NCBI GenBank assembly: GCA_011391855.1
Contig: JAABPT010000230.1
Span: 1 to 37,002, forward strand
Direction: 5' to 3'
DNA from: Burkholderiales bacterium
GTDB taxonomy: Bacteria; Pseudomonadota; Gammaproteobacteria; Burkholderiales; Burkholderiaceae_C
Length of the DNA stretch: 37,002 nt
Shown: piece by piece, positions 8,233 to 15,687 of the stretch
How positions within the stretch are numbered: the first letter of the stretch is position 1
Layout: every line of letters begins with the position of its first letter
Notes under the pieces: model-generated
Databases searched by the model: none
The model's input: only the letters and a program-made list of their open reading frames with translations
What the model was told of the DNA's origin: nothing
Program-made: the position numbers and the translations under genes

Positions 8233-10089
8233 ATGGCCTTGTTGCAGATTTCCGAACCCGGGCAGGCGCCCGACCCGCACCAGCGGCGCGTGGCGGTGGG
8301 CATCGACCTGGGCACCACGCATTCGCTGGTGGCCGCCGTGCGCCACAGCGTGGCCGAGTGCCTGCCCGACGACCGCGGCCGCGTGTTGCTGCCCAGCGCC
8401 GTGCGCTACCTGTCCGGCGGCCAGCGCGAGATCGGCTTCGAGGCGCTCGAATCGATGGCGGGCGACGCCGAGAACACCATCGTCTCCGTCAAGCGTTTCA
8501 TGGGCCGCCAGCTCACCGATATCGCCGGCCGCGAAAAGCTGCCGTACCGCTTCGTCGACCAGCCCGGCATGTTGGCGCTGGAAACCCGCGACGGCCTGAA
8601 GACGCCGGTGGAGGTGTCGGCCGAAATCCTGGCCCGCCTGCGCCAGCGTGCCGAGGACAGCTTCGACACCGAACTCTTCGGCGCCGTCATCACGGTGCCG
8701 GCCTATTTCGACGACGCGCAGCGGCAGGCGACGAAGGACGCCGCGCAGCTGGCCGGGCTGAACGTGCTGCGGCTGATCAGCGAGCCGACCGCGGCGGCCG
8801 TGGCCTACGGCCTGGACAACGCCAGCGAAGGTCTTTACGCGGTGTACGACCTGGGCGGCGGCACCTTCGACATCTCGCTGTTGCGTCTCACCAAAGGCGT
8901 GTTCGAGGTGGTGGCCACGGGGGGCGATGCCGCGTTGGGCGGAGACGATATCGACCATGCGCTGGCCGACTGGGCATTGGCAGCATGCGAGGCCGTTGCG
9001 GCCGACCCGCAGGACAAACGCGCGGCGCTGGTGGCCGCACGCGCCACCAAGGAAGCGCTGAGCAGCAGCGACGCGGCCGACTGGTCGGCCACGATCGCCG
9101 GGCGCGAACTGTGCCTGGCCGTCAGCCGCAGCCAGCTCGACCTGCTGGCGCGCCCCTGGATCGACCGCACGCTGGCGGCCGTGCGCAAAGTGCTGCGCGA
9201 CGGCAAAGTGACGCGCGACGAGGTGCAGGGCGTGGTCATGGTCGGTGGCAGCACGCGCATGCCGCTGGTGCGCACTTCGGTCAGCGAACTGTTCGGCCGC
9301 GAGGTGTTGACCAATGTCGACCCCGACCAGGTGGTGGCCATCGGCGCCGCGATCCAGGCCAATGCGCTGGCCGGCAATGCGCGCGACGGCGAACTGCTGC
9401 TGCTCGACGTGATCGCCTTGTCGCTGGGGCTGGAAACCATGGGCGGACTGGTGGAGCGCGTGATCGAGCGCAACACCACCATTCCAGTGGCCAAGGCGCA
9501 GGAATTCACCACCTTCAAGGACGGCCAGACGGCCATGGCCATTCACGTGGTGCAGGGCGAACGCGACCTGGTGAGCGAGTGCCGCTCTCTGGCGCGCTTC
9601 GAACTGCGCGGCATCCCGCCCATGGTGGCCGGCGCGGCGCGCATCCGCGTCACCTTCCAGGTCGACGCCGACGGACTGCTCAGCGTTTCGGCGCGAGAGC
9701 AGACCTCGGGCGTGGAAGCTGCGGTGACGGTCAAGCCCAGCTACGGGCTGGCCGACGAGCAGATCGCGCAGATGCTGAAGGACGGCTTCACCCACGCCGA
9801 AGAAGACATGGCGGCGCGCTCGCTGCGCCAAGCCCGCGTCGACGCCGAGCGCATGGTGCTCGCCACCCGCGCCGCGCTCGCCGTGGACGGCGCCTTGCTC
9901 GGTGTCGAAGAACGCGCCGCGGTCGAGGCGCTGGCGCTGGAAACCGAACGCATCGCCACCGGCACCGACGCCCACGCCATTGAAGCCGCCGTCGAGGCGC
10001 TGGCCGAGGGCACCGAAGCCTTCGCCGCCGCCCGCATGAACCAGGGCATCCGCCAGGCGCTGGCTGGCCGGCGTGTCGAAGACATCTAG
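8233..10089 (+). CDS. hscA: Fe-S cluster assembly chaperone HscA (Hsp70 family)
   Basis: A 618-residue specialised Hsp70 that binds the LPPVK motif of IscU and drives cluster transfer with ATP. ATPase signatures are VGIDLGTTHSLVA (DLGTT at 25-29), YDLGGGTFDISLL and VVMVGGSTRMPLV. The interdomain linker LLLLDVIALSLGLE replaces the usual Pro of DVIPLSLG with Ala. The substrate domain contains FTTFKDGQTAM and the helical lid follows. The ATG at 8233 (MALLQISEP) is eight bases after hscB. The same frame is open far upstream, but that part lies in another frame of the GNAT and hscB genes. Length matches the family (616 in E. coli). Confidence 0.97.
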   Translation: MALLQISEPGQAPDPHQRRVAVGIDLGTTHSLVAAVRHSVAECLPDDRGRVLLPSAVRYLSGGQREIGFEALESMAGDAENTIVSVKRFMGRQLTDIAGREKLPYRFVDQPGMLALETRDGLKTPVEVSAEILARLRQRAEDSFDTELFGAVITVPAYFDDAQRQATKDAAQLAGLNVLRLISEPTAAAVAYGLDNASEGLYAVYDLGGGTFDISLLRLTKGVFEVVATGGDAALGGDDIDHALADWALAACEAVAADPQDKRAALVAARATKEALSSSDAADWSATIAGRELCLAVSRSQLDLLARPWIDRTLAAVRKVLRDGKVTRDEVQGVVMVGGSTRMPLVRTSVSELFGREVLTNVDPDQVVAIGAAIQANALAGNARDGELLLLDVIALSLGLETMGGLVERVIERNTTIPVAKAQEFTTFKDGQTAMAIHVVQGERDLVSECRSLARFELRGIPPMVAGAARIRVTFQVDADGLLSVSAREQTSGVEAAVTVKPSYGLADEQIAQMLKDGFTHAEEDMAARSLRQARVDAERMVLATRAALAVDGALLGVEERAAVEALALETERIATGTDAHAIEAAVEALAEGTEAFAAARMNQGIRQALAGRRVEDI

Positions 10090-10101
10090 AGAACTCCGCC
10101 C

Positions 10102-10440
10102 ATGCCCACCATCCGCATCCTGCCGCACGCCGAATACTGCCCGTTGGGCGACACCGTCGAGGCACCCGCCGGCACGTCCATCTGCGAGGCGCTGCTGGAG
10201 AACGGCATCCCCATCGAGCACGCCTGCGAGATGAGCTGCGCCTGCACCACCTGCCATGTGGTGGTGAAGGAAGGCTTGGAGTCCCTGGGCGAGATGGACG
10301 AGTCCGAGGAAGACCTGCTCGACCGCGCCTGGGGCTTGACGCCCACCTCGCGGCTGAGCTGCCAGGCCATCCTGTCGAACCAGGACGTGACGATCGAGAT
10401 CCCCAAATACTCGATCAACCACGCACGCGAAAATCACTGA
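10102..10440 (+). CDS. fdx: ISC-type [2Fe-2S] ferredoxin
   Basis: A 112-residue adrenodoxin-type ferredoxin that supplies electrons for cluster assembly on IscU. The ligand pattern is C-x5-C-x2-C with a distant fourth Cys: Cys42, Cys48, Cys51 and Cys87. Cys46 (EMSCAC) is an additional free cysteine, as in E. coli Fdx. The acidic helix GEMDESEEDLLD is the expected partner-docking surface. It begins 12 bases after hscA and ends the isc operon. There is no iscX after it; the next features are hairpins (10444-10493). Confidence 0.96.
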   Translation: MPTIRILPHAEYCPLGDTVEAPAGTSICEALLENGIPIEHACEMSCACTTCHVVVKEGLESLGEMDESEEDLLDRAWGLTPTSRLSCQAILSNQDVTIEIPKYSINHARENH

Positions 10441-10443
10441 GCC

Positions 10444-10458
10444 GGTGCGCCGCGCACC
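10444..10458 (+). terminator. Hairpin directly after fdx
   Basis: GGTGCG-CCG-CGCACC is a perfect stem beginning three bases past the fdx stop codon. On the plus strand it is followed by AAAAGAAGA rather than T, so it is not a classical intrinsic terminator in that direction. It may protect the mRNA 3' end, or act together with the larger hairpin at 10467-10493. Confidence 0.4.
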
Positions 10459-10493
10459 AAAAGAAGACCCCCCGACCTTGCGGACCGGGGGGT
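10459..10493 (-). terminator. Intrinsic terminator reading on the minus strand
   Basis: Read on the minus strand, ACCCCCCG and CGGGGGGT pair over 8 bp around an 11-base loop (10475-10485), and the 3' arm is followed by TCTTCTTTT (10466-10458). This is a good intrinsic terminator for transcription coming from the tsaD side. No minus-strand gene ends here, which suggests a small RNA or antisense transcript. On the plus strand the same hairpin could help end the isc transcript, though without a T tract. Confidence 0.6.
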
Positions 10494-10502
10494 TGAACCA
10501 GA

Positions 10503-10566
10503 GCTTGCGCCCTGCTGAGGAGACAGACAGACACCAGACGAAGGTGTCGAATCTTTCCTTGCAAGC
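10503..10566. other. Structured element upstream of tsaD, possible small RNA body
   Basis: GCTTGC (10503-10508) pairs with GCAAGC (10561-10566) and encloses a perfect hairpin GACACC (10530-10535)/GGTGTC (10543-10548) with a 7-base loop, next to a GACA triplet repeat (10522-10533). With the terminator at 10459-10493 this would make a minus-strand RNA of about 110 bases. Alternatively it is a plus-strand leader of tsaD. I do not recognise it as a known RNA family. Confidence 0.4.
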
Positions 10567-10608
10567 GCTGTGCCTGACCTGCACACCCCGTCGCTACACT
10601 GCCCGCCG

Positions 10609-11670
10609 ATGAAGGTCCTGGGTTTTGAATCGTCGTGCGACGAGACCGGCGTGGCGTTGGTCGAAACACGGCTGGACGGCCCGCCCCGCCTGCTGGCCGA
10701 GGCGCTGCACAGCCAGGTGGCCCTGCACGCGGCCTATGGCGGCGTGGTGCCGGAACTGGCCTCGCGCGACCATATCCGCCGCGTGTTGCCGCTGGCGCGG
10801 CAAGTGCTCGCCGAGGCCGGCTGTGCGCTGGCCGATGTCGACCTGGTCGCCTATACACGCGGCCCGGGCTTGGCTGGCGCGCTGCTCGTAGGCGCCGGCG
10901 TGGCGGTGGCACTGGCCGCGGCCCTGGGCAAGCCGGCGCTGGGCGTGCACCACCTGGAAGGACACCTGCTCTCGCCCTTCCTGGGCGACGAAGCGCCGGC
11001 CTTTCCCCTCGTGGCATTGCTGGTTTCGGGTGGCCACACGCAGTTGATGCAGGTCGAAGGCGTCGGCCGCTACACCTTGCTCGGCGAAACCATCGACGAT
11101 GCCGCCGGCGAAGCCTTCGACAAGAGCGCCAAGCTGCTGGGCCTGGGTTATCCGGGCGGCCCGGCATTGGCGCGGCTGGCCGATTTCGGCGACCCGACCG
11201 CCTTCGCCTTGCCGCGGCCGCTGCTGCACAGCGCCAACCTGGATTTTTCCTTCGCCGGCCTGAAGACGGCGGTGATGACGCAGGCGCGCAAGCTCGGCCC
11301 CAATATCTGCGAACAGTCCCGGGCCGACCTGGCGGCGTCCACGCAGGCGGCCATCGTCGACGTGCTGGTGGCCAAGTCGTTGCGCGCACTCAAGGCCAGC
11401 GGCCACCGCCGCCTGGTGGTGGCCGGCGGCGTGGGAGCCAACCTGCGCCTGCGCGAAACGCTGGACGCTGGTGCGGCCCGTCTCGGGGCCCGGATCTACT
11501 ACCCGCCGCTGGCGCTGTGCACCGACAACGGCGCCATGATCGCGCTGGCCGCCGCGCTGCGTCTGCAGCACGGCCTGGCCGACGTGCAGCGCGGCGGCGC
11601 CTTCGACGTGAAGCCGCGCTGGCCGCTGGACGAAATTGCCCCCATGCAACGAAAGACGACCGATGCGTGA
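10609..11670 (+). CDS. tsaD: tRNA N6-threonylcarbamoyladenosine transferase TsaD
   Basis: TsaD transfers threonylcarbamoyl from its adenylate to A37 of ANN-decoding tRNAs, working with TsaB, TsaE and TsaC, none of which is in the window. The 353-residue protein opens with VLGFESSCDETG of the ASKHA/Kae1 fold, has the metal-binding HHLEGH (His115 and His119), the ATP loop SGGHTQL (140-146), and a C-terminal VVAGGVGANLRLR and CTDNGAMIALA with the third metal ligand Asp. The start is the ATG at 10609; the frame is open 39 bases further, but family members begin MKVLG. A TACACT -10-like element (10595-10600) lies only 8 bases before the ATG, which would give a leaderless or nearly leaderless mRNA. 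It overlaps the next gene by 8 bases. Confidence 0.96.
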   Translation: MKVLGFESSCDETGVALVETRLDGPPRLLAEALHSQVALHAAYGGVVPELASRDHIRRVLPLARQVLAEAGCALADVDLVAYTRGPGLAGALLVGAGVAVALAAALGKPALGVHHLEGHLLSPFLGDEAPAFPLVALLVSGGHTQLMQVEGVGRYTLLGETIDDAAGEAFDKSAKLLGLGYPGGPALARLADFGDPTAFALPRPLLHSANLDFSFAGLKTAVMTQARKLGPNICEQSRADLAASTQAAIVDVLVAKSLRALKASGHRRLVVAGGVGANLRLRETLDAGAARLGARIYYPPLALCTDNGAMIALAAALRLQHGLADVQRGGAFDVKPRWPLDEIAPMQRKTTDA

Positions 11671-12811
11671 AGCCATCGAGGCCCTGCCTGGCTCCAAGAT
11701 CCGTGAGGTGGCCAATGCCGGCCTCGGGCGCGACGACGTGCTGGCCTTCTGGTTCGGCGAAAGCGACGAGGTCACGCCCGAACCCGTGCGCCAGGCCGCC
11801 GCCGATTCGCTGGCGCGCGGCGAAACCTTCTATTCGCACAACCTCGGCCTGCCGGAGCTGCGTGAGGCCATAGCCGCTTACACGAGTGCGCTGCATGGCC
11901 CGCTGGACGCGGGCCGCGTGGCCGTCAGTTCCTCGGGCGTGAGCGCGTTGATGCTGGCCATGCAGATGCTGGTGGGGCAGGGTGACGAGGTCGTGGCCGT
12001 GGTGCCGGTGTGGCCCAACCTCACGGCGCAGCCGGCGATCCTGGGTGCCGAGGTGATGCGTGTGTCGCTGCGGCCGCAGGCCGGCGCCTGGCGGCTGGAC
12101 CTGCAAGAACTGCTGGCGACCGTGACGCCGCGCACGCGTGTGCTGCTCGTCAACGCCCCCAACAACCCCACCGGCTGGACGCTCACACGCGCCGAGCAGC
12201 AAGCCCTGCTCGACCACTGCCGCAAGACCGGCACCTGGATCGTGGCCGACGAGGTGTACGAACGCATCTTCTTCGACGGCACGGCGTCGGCGCCATCGTT
12301 CCTGGACATCGCTGCGCCCGACGACCGCCTCGTCGTCGTGCACAGCTTCAGCAAGAGCTTCCTGATGACGGGCTGGCGGCTGGGCTGGCTGGTGCTGCCG
12401 CCGGCCGCCATGCCCGCCGCCGGCAAGCTGCTGGAGTTCAACAGTTCCTGCGCCCCGGTCTTCGTGCAGCGCGGCGGCTTGGCGGCGCTGCAGTCGGCCG
12501 ACGCTTTCGTGCCCGGCCTGGTGGCGCGGCTGCAGGCCTGCCGCGACCGGCTGGTGGCTGGGCTGCAGGCGCTGCCCCGCGTCACCGTGGCCAGCCCGCC
12601 AGGGAGCCTATATGCCTTCTTCCGCGTCGAGGGCGAAGACGACTCGCTGGCCTTCGCCAAGCGGCTGGTGGCCGATCACGGGCTGGGCCTGGCGCCTGGC
12701 GCGGCCTTCGGGCTGGAGGGTGAGGGCTGGCTGCGCTGGTGCTTCGCGTCGCGCGACCCGGCGCGGCTGGACCAGGGCCTGCAGCGGCTGGCGGCCGCGA
12801 TCCGTCTATAA
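11663..12811 (+). CDS. Class I pyridoxal-phosphate aminotransferase
   Basis: A 382-residue fold-type I PLP aminotransferase. Motifs are the NAPNNPTG loop (Asn168), ADEVYE (Asp196, Tyr199), PLP-Lys231 in HSFSKSFLMTGWRLGW, and a C-terminal LRWCFASRD in place of the usual RISFA. It resembles broad aspartate/alanine-type transaminases; the substrate cannot be read from the sequence. I chose the ATG at 11663 (MREAIEALPG), which overlaps the tsaD stop by 8 bases; an in-frame ATG at 11636 would enlarge the overlap to 35 bases. Its stop codon TAA lies inside a TATAAT that appears to be the rpsO -10 box. Confidence 0.9.
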   Translation: MREAIEALPGSKIREVANAGLGRDDVLAFWFGESDEVTPEPVRQAAADSLARGETFYSHNLGLPELREAIAAYTSALHGPLDAGRVAVSSSGVSALMLAMQMLVGQGDEVVAVVPVWPNLTAQPAILGAEVMRVSLRPQAGAWRLDLQELLATVTPRTRVLLVNAPNNPTGWTLTRAEQQALLDHCRKTGTWIVADEVYERIFFDGTASAPSFLDIAAPDDRLVVVHSFSKSFLMTGWRLGWLVLPPAAMPAAGKLLEFNSSCAPVFVQRGGLAALQSADAFVPGLVARLQACRDRLVAGLQALPRVTVASPPGSLYAFFRVEGEDDSLAFAKRLVADHGLGLAPGAAFGLEGEGWLRWCFASRDPARLDQGLQRLAAAIRL

Positions 12812-12812
12812 T
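12807..12812 (+). promoter_or_regulatory. -10 box of the rpsO promoter
   Basis: A perfect TATAAT overlaps the stop codon of the upstream aminotransferase gene. The -35 region, inside that coding sequence, is poor (GC-rich, no TTGACA-like hexamer at 16-18 bp). Transcription would begin near 12819 and give an rpsO leader of about 130 bases containing folded elements. A small inverted repeat TTCCCTT/AAGGGAA begins the leader (12820-12834). Confidence 0.65.
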
Positions 12813-12877
12813 CGCGAGTTCCCTTCAAAGGGAAAGCACGGCGTCGGTTGGTTTCACTGGCGGCCGCAAGTCAACCC

Positions 12878-12926
12878 GGAAACCGTGGCGGGCGCCTGTT
12901 CCCCTGGCGCTGGCACGGCGGTTTCC
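12878..12926 (+). promoter_or_regulatory. Folded leader of rpsO, possible S15 autoregulatory element
   Basis: GGAAACCG (12878-12885) pairs perfectly with CGGTTTCC (12919-12926). Inside, GCGCC (12892-12896) pairs with GGCGC (12906-12910) around a 9-base loop. The element ends 10 bases before the AGGA ribosome binding site of rpsO, so folding could affect initiation. S15 is known to autoregulate through structured leaders in several bacteria, but the structures differ between lineages. That this one binds S15 is inference. Confidence 0.55.
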
Positions 12927-12948
12927 AGAATCAACCAGGAAATCCACC

Positions 12949-13218
12949 ATGACCATGACCACCGCCACCAAGGCCGAAGTCGTCAAGGCCCACGCCCGTG
13001 GCGCCGCCGACACCGGCTCCCCCGAAGTTCAGGTTGCGCTGCTCACGGCGCGCATCAACGAACTCATGCCGCACTTCAAGCAGCACCTGAAGGACCACCA
13101 CGGCCGCCGCGGCCTGGTGCGCATGGTCAACCAGCGCAAGCGCCTCCTGGCCTACCTGAAGGACAAGGACGCCGATCGCTACACCGCGCTGATTGCCAAC
13201 CTCGGCCTGCGCAAATAA
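12949..13218 (+). CDS. rpsO: 30S ribosomal protein S15
   Basis: S15 binds the 16S rRNA central domain early in 30S assembly. The 89-residue protein matches the usual length and carries DTGSPEVQVALLTARIN, the rRNA-binding KDHHGRRGLVRMVNQRKRLLAYLK and a C-terminal ANLGLRK. Two ATG codons are possible, 12949 and 12955. I chose 12949 because AGGA lies 8 bases ahead and the length then equals E. coli S15. It precedes pnp, the conserved rpsO-pnp arrangement. Confidence 0.97.
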   Translation: MTMTTATKAEVVKAHARGAADTGSPEVQVALLTARINELMPHFKQHLKDHHGRRGLVRMVNQRKRLLAYLKDKDADRYTALIANLGLRK

Positions 13219-13227
13219 GACCCGCCT

Positions 13228-13251
13228 CGGGGCCGCCGCCGCGCGGCCCCG
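13228..13251 (+). promoter_or_regulatory. rpsO-pnp intergenic hairpin I
   Basis: CGGGGCCGC (13228-13236) and GCGGCCCCG (13243-13251) form a perfect 9-bp stem with a 6-base loop, beginning nine bases after the rpsO stop. No T tract follows (GCATCTGTT), so it is a poor intrinsic terminator. It is more likely a processing or stability hairpin between rpsO and pnp. Confidence 0.6.
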
Positions 13252-13284
13252 GCATCTGTTCCCAACCGGGCCGCACTGCTGTGT

Positions 13285-13332
13285 CATTCCAAAGCCGCCT
13301 CGACCACGGGTTCCGTGGGCTGCCCTGGAATG
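13285..13332 (+). promoter_or_regulatory. pnp leader nested hairpin II
   Basis: CATTCCA (13285-13291) pairs perfectly with TGGAATG (13326-13332). Inside, CCACGG (13304-13309) pairs with CCGTGG (13313-13318) over a 3-base loop. The structure ends 34 bases before the pnp start and 20 before its AAGGAG. In E. coli the pnp leader forms a long stem cut by RNase III, after which PNPase represses its own mRNA. This nested stem is in the position expected for an analogous element; RNase III cleavage here is inference. Confidence 0.6.
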
Positions 13333-13366
13333 GCATTGCGCTGCCCTCTCTCAAGGAGACGAACGC

Positions 13367-15679
13367 ATGAGCATGTTCAACAAGATCACCAAGACCTTCC
13401 AGTGGGGCCCGCACCAGGTCACCATGGAAACCGGCGAAATCGCGCGCCAGGCCAGCGGCGCCGTCATTGTGAATATCGACGACACCGTGGTGCTGGCCAC
13501 GGTGGTGGCCAAGACCGACGCCAAGGCAGGCCAGGACTTCTTCCCGCTGACGGTGGACTACACCGAGAAGACCTACGCCGCCGGCAAGATCCCCGGCAGC
13601 TTTTTCAAGCGTGAAGGCCGGCCGAGCGAGCTGGAGGTGCTGACCTGCCGCCTCATCGACCGCCCGATCCGCCCGCTGTTCCCGGAAGGCTTCTACAACG
13701 AAGTGCAGGTCATCGTGCACGTGCTGAGCCTGAACCCCGAGGTGCCGGCCGATATCGCCGCCATGATCGGCACCAGCGCCGCGCTCAGCATCAGTGGCAT
13801 CCCGTTCAACGGACCCATCGGTGCCGCGCGCGTGGGCTACATCAACGGCGAGTACGTGCTCAACCCGGGCAAGACGCAGCTCACCGAGAGCGCGCTCGAC
13901 CTCGTCGTGGCCGGCACCGAAGCCGCCGTGCTGATGGTGGAGTCCGAAGCCGACCAGTTGACCGAAGAGGTGATGCTGGGCGCCGTGGTCTTCGGCCACG
14001 ACATGGGCAATATCGCCATCAACGCCATCAACGAATTGGTGCGCGAAGCCGGCAAACCGGAATGGAACTGGCAAGCCCCGGCCAAGGACGAGGACTTCAT
14101 CGCCAAGGTCGCCGCGCTGGCCGAGGAGCCGCTGCGCGCCGCCTACCAGATCCGCAGCAAACAGGCGCGCACCCAGGCCTGCCGCGACGCCTACGCCAAC
14201 GTCATGAGTTCGCTCAAGGCCGAAGGCGTGGCCTTCGACAGCGTGAAGGTCGAATCGCTGCTGTTCGACATCGAATCGCGCCTGGTGCGCGGCCAGATCC
14301 TGTCCGGCGAGCCGCGCATCGACGGCCGCGACACGCGCACCGTGCGCCCGATCGAGATCCGCTCCGGTGTGCTGCCGCGCACCCACGGCAGTGCCCTCTT
14401 CACGCGTGGCGAGACGCAGGCGCTGGTGGTGGCCACGCTGGGCACCGAACGCGACGCTCAGCGCATCGACGCGCTGGCCGGCGAGTTCACCGACAACTTC
14501 ATGCTGCACTACAACATGCCCCCCTTCGCCACCGGCGAGGCGGGCCGCTTCGGCACGCCCAAGCGGCGCGAAGTCGGCCACGGCCGGCTCGCCAAGCGCG
14601 CGCTGATCGCCGTGCTGCCGAAGAAGGAGGACTTCCCCTACACGATGCGCATCGTGTCCGAAGTGACCGAGAGCAACGGCTCGTCTTCGATGGCCAGCGT
14701 GTGCGGCGGCTGCCTGAGCCTGCTCGACGCCGGCGTGCCGCTGAAGGCGCACGTGGCCGGCATCGCCATGGGCCTGATCAAGGAAGGCAACCGTTTCGCC
14801 GTGCTGACCGACATCCTGGGCGATGAAGATCATCTGGGCGACATGGACTTCAAGGTCGCCGGCACCCACGGCGGCATCACGGCGCTGCAGATGGACATCA
14901 AGATCCAGGGCATCACCAAGGAAATCATGCAGGTGGCGCTGGCGCAGGCCAAGGAAGCGCGGCTGCACATCCTGTCCAAGATGGTCGAGGCCGTGGGTGG
15001 GGCCAAGACCGAGGTGAGCCAGTTCGCGCCGCGCCTGTACACGATGAAGATCAACCAGGAGAAGATCCGCGACGTCATCGGCAAGGGCGGCGCCACCATC
15101 CGCGCGCTGACCGAGGAAACCGGCTGCACCATCGACATCGGCGAAGACGGCACCATCACGGTGGCCTCCACCGACGCCGACAAGGCCGCCTTCGCCCTGA
15201 AGCGTATCGGCGAGATCACGGCCGAGGCAGAGATCGGCAAGGTCTACGAAGGCGCGATCACCAAGATCCTGGACTTCGGCGCGCTGGTCAATATCCTGCC
15301 CGGCAAGGACGGCCTGCTGCACATCAGCCAGATCGCCCACCACCGCGTGGAGAACGTCACCGACCTGCTGAAGGAAGGCCAGATCGTCAAGGTCAAGGTG
15401 CTGGAGACCGACGAGAAGGGCCGCATCAAGCTGAGCATGAAGGCGCTGCTCGAGCGGCCGGAAGGCTTTGTCGAGGAAGAGCGCCCGCGCCGCGACTTTG
15501 GGGACCGCGGCGACCGCGGTGGGCGTGGCGACCGTGGTCCGCGCCGCGAGCCGCGTGAACCCCGCGAGGCGCGCGAACCCCGCGAGAGCAGCGACGCGCG
15601 CGCCGACGCGTCCGTGGCCGCCGAGGCTGCGGCTGCGCCCGACGCCGGCAGCAATCCGCCCAGCGAGCGCCAGGACTGA
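13367..15679 (+). CDS. pnp: Polyribonucleotide nucleotidyltransferase (PNPase)
   Basis: PNPase is a trimeric phosphorolytic 3'-5' exoribonuclease of the degradosome. The 770-residue protein has two RNase PH domains; the catalytic second domain shows FTRGETQALV, MLHYNMPPF and GDEDHLGDMDFKVAG. A KH domain (IGKGGATIRALTEETG, from about residue 570) and an S1 domain (VYEGAITKILDFGALV, from about 624) follow. The C-terminus (from about 700) is a low-complexity tail of RGDRG, RREPRE and REP repeats, then an Ala/acidic end, making the protein longer than E. coli PNPase (711). The start is the ATG at 13367 with AAGGAG 8 bases ahead; the longer upstream frame overlaps rpsO and the hairpins. Confidence 0.97.
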   Translation: MSMFNKITKTFQWGPHQVTMETGEIARQASGAVIVNIDDTVVLATVVAKTDAKAGQDFFPLTVDYTEKTYAAGKIPGSFFKREGRPSELEVLTCRLIDRPIRPLFPEGFYNEVQVIVHVLSLNPEVPADIAAMIGTSAALSISGIPFNGPIGAARVGYINGEYVLNPGKTQLTESALDLVVAGTEAAVLMVESEADQLTEEVMLGAVVFGHDMGNIAINAINELVREAGKPEWNWQAPAKDEDFIAKVAALAEEPLRAAYQIRSKQARTQACRDAYANVMSSLKAEGVAFDSVKVESLLFDIESRLVRGQILSGEPRIDGRDTRTVRPIEIRSGVLPRTHGSALFTRGETQALVVATLGTERDAQRIDALAGEFTDNFMLHYNMPPFATGEAGRFGTPKRREVGHGRLAKRALIAVLPKKEDFPYTMRIVSEVTESNGSSSMASVCGGCLSLLDAGVPLKAHVAGIAMGLIKEGNRFAVLTDILGDEDHLGDMDFKVAGTHGGITALQMDIKIQGITKEIMQVALAQAKEARLHILSKMVEAVGGAKTEVSQFAPRLYTMKINQEKIRDVIGKGGATIRALTEETGCTIDIGEDGTITVASTDADKAAFALKRIGEITAEAEIGKVYEGAITKILDFGALVNILPGKDGLLHISQIAHHRVENVTDLLKEGQIVKVKVLETDEKGRIKLSMKALLERPEGFVEEERPRRDFGDRGDRGGRGDRGPRREPREPREAREPRESSDARADASVAAEAAAAPDAGSNPPSERQD

Positions 15680-15687
15680 GCTGCGCC

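Noticed and set aside
7912..10584. A long minus-strand open frame (890 codons) opposite hscB, hscA and fdx
   Set aside because: Same explanation: it is the shadow of biased codon use on the coding strand, with no recognisable protein features.
10441..10608. A small protein gene such as rpsU on the minus strand between fdx and tsaD
   Set aside because: The gap is too short for S21 and its translation shows no S21-like basic sequence.
15535..15600. Repeats in the pnp tail as a CRISPR-like or mobile repeat
   Set aside because: The repetition is in Arg/Glu/Pro codons inside the reading frame, with no spacers or regular unit length.
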